Shown in pieces: positions 58,438-64,000 of a stretch of 64,000 nt of DNA. Both the position numbers and the translations under genes were made by a program. Below the pieces are notes generated by a model, which ran no database searches, had not been told where the DNA came from, and worked only from the letters and a program-made list of their open reading frames with translations. The stretch's first letter is position 1. Each line of letters starts with the position of its first letter. Source of the DNA: Stramonita haemastoma (taxonomy: Eukaryota > Mollusca > Gastropoda > Neogastropoda > Muricidae). The stretch spans positions 37,185,393 to 37,249,392 of the forward strand of contig CM060326.1 in the NCBI GenBank assembly GCA_030674155.1, read 5' to 3'.

Positions 58438-58965
58438 TGAAAATGAAATTTGAGTTTTAGGTACCATTCTCCAGTGACTGGCTCTTAATTGCTTTGATAA
58501 TTTGTTGGTTTTTGTTTCTTTGCTTGTTTTTGTCGCGGTTTGTTTTAGTGTCCGTTATTTTTTTTTTAATACTAGCAATTTAGGGCCATAAAAAGAAAAA
58601 AAAGAAACATTTCTTCACTTTACTTATTCTTTCAGTTGTCTAATAGCAATCCGCACCTTTTTTTTTTCTTCAGAATACTGGGTGTGAGTAGTTACACTCC
58701 TCAAGATCAATGATCTTTTAGTCTTTCTCTTTTGATTTTCTTATCGCAGGGCTTAACGATTTCAGAGGGGGGTCGATTTTGCAGTTGTGTTCTAATGCAC
58801 GAGGCTTTTGATGATCAACATTGAAGCGGTGTAATGATGCATGAAAGGACGAAATGTAGAGCCTGAGATGTTGGAGATGGTGATGGCAGTGTTTTTCTCA
58901 CCCACCTGTGGAAAGCTGAGTTAGAGACAGGGTGGGGTAGATAGAGAAACAGAGGGAGACAGATT
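58438..58965. other. Intergenic sequence, no gene seen
   Basis: T-runs near 58558 and 58660. Nothing recognised. Confidence 0.45.
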
Positions 58966-58969
58966 CAGA

Positions 58970-58997
58970 CGGAGAGAAAGAGAGAGGGAGGGAGGGA

Positions 58998-59051
<54 letters not shown>

Positions 59052-59059
59052 GACGGAGG

Positions 59060-59148
<89 letters not shown>

Positions 59149-59190
59149 TGAATGAATGAATGAATGAATGAATGAATGAATGAATGAATG
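58970..59190. repeat. (GA)n and (AATG)n microsatellites
   Basis: GA with GGGA variants at 58970-59142, then 12 AATG units at 59143-59190. Confidence 0.95.
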
Positions 59191-59245
59191 AATAATCTTT
59201 ATTTTTCAAGGGTGACAGAGTAAGCATTTACATACTTTTTTTTCA
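59143..59245 (-). repeat. Retroposon 3' end with ATTC tail (family F)
   Basis: On the minus strand AAGTATGTAAATGCTTACTC, CTGTCACCCTTGAAAAATAA and AGATTATTCATTCATTC. AATAAA is followed by an ATTC tail that extends into the GA/CT tract. Similar to 53247-53335. Confidence 0.6.
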
Positions 59246-59265
59246 TCCGGCCCTTAAGAGAGAAC

Positions 59266-59268
<3 letters not shown>

Positions 59269-59342
<74 letters not shown>
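59269..59342. repeat. (GA)n microsatellite
   Basis: About 37 GA units. Confidence 0.95.
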
Positions 59343-59347
<5 letters not shown>

Positions 59348-59399
59348 TGTGTATGTTTTATCTGTGTTATTTTTCTATTATGCTTTCATTGATTTTTTT

Positions 59400-59499
59400 C
59401 CAAGAATGATGAAATAAGCACTCGTGTGCTTTTTGTTTATATCAAGTCCTTGCGTACATGTGATTTCATAAATGTTGGTATCCATTTCCACTGGCACAC
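59400..59499 (-). repeat. SINE family B, 3' fragment B8, cut by (GT)n
   Basis: ATGATGAAATAAGCACTCGT, CAAGTCCTTGCGTACATGTG, TTTCATAAATGTTGG, CCATTTCCACTGGCACAC, after which a GT tract starts. B7 at 40376 is cut at the same GCACAC word. Confidence 0.7.
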
Positions 59500-59506
59500 A
59501 ATCAAT

Positions 59507-59507
<1 letters not shown>

Positions 59508-59587
<80 letters not shown>
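59508..59587. repeat. (GT)n microsatellite
   Basis: About 39 GT units with one extra G. Confidence 0.95.
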
Positions 59588-59589
<2 letters not shown>

Positions 59590-59839
59590 GCTGATGAAAT
59601 GTAAATCTAGAAAAGTTCTTCTGTCTCTATCAAAATTCATAAGAACTGCAGGTATTTTTTTTTAATTTGATTTTATGCCTTTAACCTGTGTAGATTGTGT
59701 CTTTTACAGAAATTTACATACCTTTAAAAAAAATGTCATGAGTCTTTAATATTGTTTGTTTATTATTTTGTGATGAATTCTTACTTTTCAGTTCCTGTTG
59801 ATATTGATAATACTTTTGGATGTTTTGCTGTAAGGTTTC

Positions 59840-59924
59840 TTTTCTCCTGTTGAACTTGTTTGTTATCCTCCATGCCCCAAAAGGGGTGAAAGGAATTAAA
59901 TCTTGAATCTTGAATCTTGAATCT

Positions 59925-59953
<29 letters not shown>
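59840..59953 (+). repeat. Retroposon 3' end with ATCTTGA tail, then (GT)n
   Basis: CCATGCCCCAAAAGGGGTGA (a perfect CCCC-AAAA-GGGG hairpin), AAGGAATTAAATCTTGA, then ATCTTGA repeated three more times and a GT tract at 59925-59953. Confidence 0.6.
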
Positions 59954-59957
<4 letters not shown>

Positions 59958-60355
59958 GAAAAGCTTCTATGCAGGTGTATTTTCAGCAGCGCATGCACAC
60001 ACCTTTGTATAATGATCTGCACACAGCACAATGTTGTAATACTTCTCTGCTGGGGGGGATTGCTTTTTGCACACCTAACTTGACTCTAAATTAAATTGGT
60101 CATCACTTTTTTCGTGATTTGATTCTTCCACCTTTTATCTGTGGTTTTTCTCTAAGCTTTTTTTTCTTTCTTTGTCTATTTGTTTGTTTTTTTCTTCCTT
60201 TCTAATTTCTTTTATTTTATCTCATTCGCTTTTTCTATAGACCTTTTCAGGGTTTAAAAAAATGTTTCGATTGTGTTTTGTAATGCTTATACTCATTTCT
60301 CTACTGCACTCAAGTCTGCTTTATTCTTCATTCTGTCTGCCTCTCTGTCCATCTG
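59954..60355. other. Intergenic sequence, no gene seen
   Basis: T-rich. Nothing recognised. Confidence 0.45.
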
Positions 60356-60359
60356 CACC

Positions 60360-60810
<451 letters not shown>

Positions 60811-60949
60811 TTGCTTGCTTGTTTGCTCACTCGCTCGCTCCATCCTCCTCTCCACCCCTCTCTCACTCTTCATTTCTGTCCACGACAGCTGACGTATTCT
60901 GTAAAAAAAAGAAAATCACTGCATTAGAAAGAGGACGGGTGCGCGTGCG

Positions 60950-61172
<223 letters not shown>

Positions 61173-61320
61173 CCAAGGTATGATGGCAAAGCACTATCAA
61201 AGTTTAAGAAAAAGTTATATGTTTTGTTGTTTTTTTTGCATCTTTCCATCTTTTGCCCCTGAAAGTGTATTGTGGTCTAAGGCCGATGTACATTAAACAG
61301 TTTCAGTGTTCAGTTTTTCT

Positions 61321-61635
<315 letters not shown>

Positions 61636-61705
61636 TTCTATTCTCTCTTCTCTTTAAAATAAATAATGTGTGTATAAATATATGTATGGATGTATGTATA
61701 TGTCT

Positions 61706-61710
61706 GTGTG

Positions 61711-61766
<56 letters not shown>

Positions 61767-61777
61767 GTGTTTGTGTG

Positions 61778-61811
<34 letters not shown>

Positions 61812-61823
61812 ATGTGTGTGTGT
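61706..61823. repeat. (TA)n followed by (GT)n microsatellite
   Basis: TA at about 61711-61756, then GT to 61823. The TA run is self-complementary and cruciform-prone. Confidence 0.95.
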
Positions 61824-62520
61824 AAGCGTATTTGAAGATATGAAAAGACGGTAAGAAAAATCATCTTTAAAGAAACAAAGAATGTAAAACAAAATAAAAG
61901 AAAAAAATTAAAAATGTAGAAAAAAGAAAGAAACGAAAAAAACAGCAGGAAAGAAGTACAGAAAGTTGGAAGAAAAGAAAGTAAGACACACTGGTAGACA
62001 AACAAACGGACATATACACAGGCAGGCAGACAAAGACAATGATGGAATGTTTTATAAATATGAAAATGTTGCTTCCTTTTTTTTTCTCGTTCGTCAACAA
62101 AATGCAGTATTTGTCTAGCAACAGAGAATCATACACAAAGAAATAGAAGCATCATGATAATGTCAAAAGTAACATATATCTTATTTTACCATGACTTTAC
62201 CTGTTATGGAAACTTTTGTCTCGAAAGTGGTACACATTGTTAGAAATAAGCAAAACAGAAGAGAAAAATAAAAACAGAAGCATCCCTTGTTTTATATGGT
62301 GTCATTTATTCAAACAGGATGTAAAACCAAGAGGCAGATTAGCAGTGCATGATACGTAAGCGGGTGGTCTACTTAAGCTATTGAAAAAAGGACCGAGACG
62401 ATCGGTCTGGTTTTGTTTGTTTGTTTGTTTTCTTTCATCATCCACAAATGAATTTACCCTTTTTATATGAGCTGTAGATTTTACAACTAGTTGTCGATGA
62501 ATGTGTTTGTGAAATGATAT
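61824..62520. other. Intergenic sequence, no gene seen
   Basis: A-rich region 61850-61990. Nothing coding recognised. Confidence 0.45.
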
Positions 62521-62524
62521 ATAC

Positions 62525-62637
62525 CGATCCCCAAAGTCGGAATACGGCTACATTCATGGTTCGCAAAAACAGTCGCATACGCAATATCTCAACATTGGTG
62601 AGCCTCGGAGTTAGCCGAGGAGCGAAAAATCCCAACT
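62525..62637 (-). repeat. Family E interspersed repeat, copy E8 (minus strand)
   Basis: The reverse complement has TTTTCGCTCCTCGGCTAACT, CCGAGGCTCACCAATGTTGA, TATTGCGTATGCGACTG, GTAGCCGTATTCCGACTTTG. The CCTCGG-CCGAGG stem is intact here, the clearest hairpin of the family. Confidence 0.8.
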
Positions 62638-62639
62638 GG

Positions 62640-63700
62640 TCCCCCATTCACTAGACCTTCAGTGATGGATTGGGAGCTAGTCTTACAAATGATACGCACA
62701 GTGCACTAATCCAACATCACTCAGTCAAAAGTGCTAAATTTAGCGCGCCCTTCCCTTTTCCTAGTTCAAGTGTGGTCAGTCCTGCTATAAGTAGCACCAA
62801 CTGGCCCACTGGCTGGGATGAGATGGATTGATAAGCAGCTGAGAGGAGCTAAAGTGGGGGAAACTGATAGCTGTGTACGATAAAGGATGTACCGTTTGCA
62901 ACACGCACTCATATCAATTTCTTTTAACGTCTCTTCACAAAATGTGATATTAGACGGAAATGTGGGAGAGAGAGAACAAAGACAGAGAAAGACAGAGGGG
63001 GAAGGGTGTGTGAATGTCAGGGAAGAGGGTGTAGTTGGTAATGTATGGAAGATGGAATTTCAGGGGATCAATAGGGCCTACATGTGGATTGATAAAAAAA
63101 ACCTTCACGCTACTTACCTAATAAACTATAATGAACTAAAAGGAAAATGCAGTTCTAACAATTCTTAACAAAAACAGTAATTCCAAACAAAAAATGTGAG
63201 GTAATTTCACCTGAGAAAAAAAGTCGTGTGTGTCCTGTCTCAGTGCAAGTAAAAGCATCCACCATAGCAAAAGAGGTGTCCCCGGAAAAAAAATGTTCTA
63301 GAAAAACGCTGCTCAAATAGGGAAGCCAATGCACTGTACTTTGCAAACAGTCCAAAATAGACAGAAAAAATTTTTTTAGGCGGTGGCGACTGCTTCTCTC
63401 TTTGGGCGACTTGCGGTCCTTCAAATTGCAGTTTTCTCTTTAGGCAATTGGGGTGATCAAATGTTGGTTTTGAGAAGAGTTGTGGTTTTACTCTTTAAAC
63501 AATCCAAAAAGGACAAAAACAAAGAAGAATGTAGATGAACTTAAAGAACAATCATGACTTGATGTTGATTTGATGATCCGTGTCTCTACCTGAACTGAAT
63601 GTGTTGTCCTCTTGTTTAGTTGAGGTGTACTTAAGAAAAACATAGTCCTCTTTTGCAAGGGGTAAAAAAAACTTGTGTGACAATGAATGAGAAAAATGTA
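62640..63700. other. Intergenic sequence, no gene seen
   Basis: Frames of 81-93 residues on either strand lack recognised domains. Confidence 0.45.
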
Positions 63701-63704
63701 CAAT

Positions 63705-63775
63705 TTCACATAACTAGAGATAAACAAGCACATGAGTGCTTATTTCATTATTCTCTAAATGGAATGATAAAAAAT
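63705..63775 (+). repeat. SINE family B, 3' tail fragment B10
   Basis: CAAGCACATGAGTGCTTATT and CATTATTCTCTAAATGG correspond to CACAAGAGTGCTTATCCCAT and the tail of B1. Only the last 50-60 bp are present. Confidence 0.5.
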
Positions 63776-64000
63776 CAAGTGGAAAAAATTATAAAAAGAA
63801 TTTTTGATAATTTCTTTTCTTTGTTATTTCATTCTTTTATTTCTTTTCCATCTCTTTTCCTTTTGTACCCCTTCTTTAATCACCCTGTCAAACTTTATCA
63901 TTATTCTCTCTTCTTGCTCCTCTTGTCTCTTTCTTTATGTCTGTCTGACTACGTATATATTATATGCTGTTTGTCCATGTATATGCTGTGTGTGTGTTTG
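63776..64000. other. AT-rich end of window, no gene seen
   Basis: T- and CT-rich; the window ends in a short GT run. Confidence 0.45.

Overview
This window looks like nuclear DNA from an animal with a repeat-rich genome, with no gene-dense sequence. It has no operons, no prokaryote-like long coding frames and no recognisable host protein-coding gene. It holds dozens of long di-, tri- and tetranucleotide microsatellites, (CT)n/(GA)n and (CA)n/(GT)n above all. It also holds several tRNA-like SINE families with A-box/B-box signals and remains of non-LTR retrotransposons (LINEs). This texture resembles marine gastropod molluscs. That assignment is inference from texture only and is of low to moderate confidence.

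Only two stretches encode recognisable protein, and both are dead LINE fragments on the minus strand. One is a 5'-truncated, frameshifted reverse-transcriptase C-terminal half (43961-44835). The other is a scrap of a LINE C-terminal tail (29354-29510). The long open frames elsewhere are almost all translations of microsatellites or SINEs and are not annotated as genes.

By comparing the window with itself I defined these interspersed families; the letters are mine. A is a noncoding element of about 200-300 bp that starts directly 3' of a microsatellite in 8 of 8 copies. B is a tRNA-like SINE of about 350 bp. C is a tRNA-like SINE of about 255 bp ending in an ACCTTT repeat. D is a pyrimidine-rich element of about 280 bp. 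E is a hairpin-bearing element of about 100 bp. I is a short tRNA-like unit found 3' of some A copies. F covers LINE/SINE 3' ends with microsatellite tails.

Layout. From 1 to about 10 kb there is mostly unremarkable sequence with two copies of a duplicated block (Q) and degenerate CACTA-type tracts. From about 10 to 34 kb there is an old, eroded array of paralogous blocks (X/Y, H, P, CACTA tracts, E). The clearest pair is 11.39-15.29 kb with 20.13-22.64 kb, carrying different SINE insertions. From 25 to 43 kb there are the A-family copies with their microsatellites, nested insertions and a 50-bp-period minisatellite. From 43 to 56 kb there are the LINE relic and two further local duplications (R at 45.2 and 48.0 kb; S at 51.7 and 55.2 kb). 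From 56 to 64 kb there are microsatellites, SINE fragments and retroposon tails.

I found no convincing new biological system. The best leads are the strict microsatellite-A association, the hidden paralogous-block array, a short reading frame with splice-like borders repeated three times, and a pair of duplicated loci with a conserved ATG plus hydrophobic stretch. All of these rest on visual alignment and would need computed alignments or RNA data.
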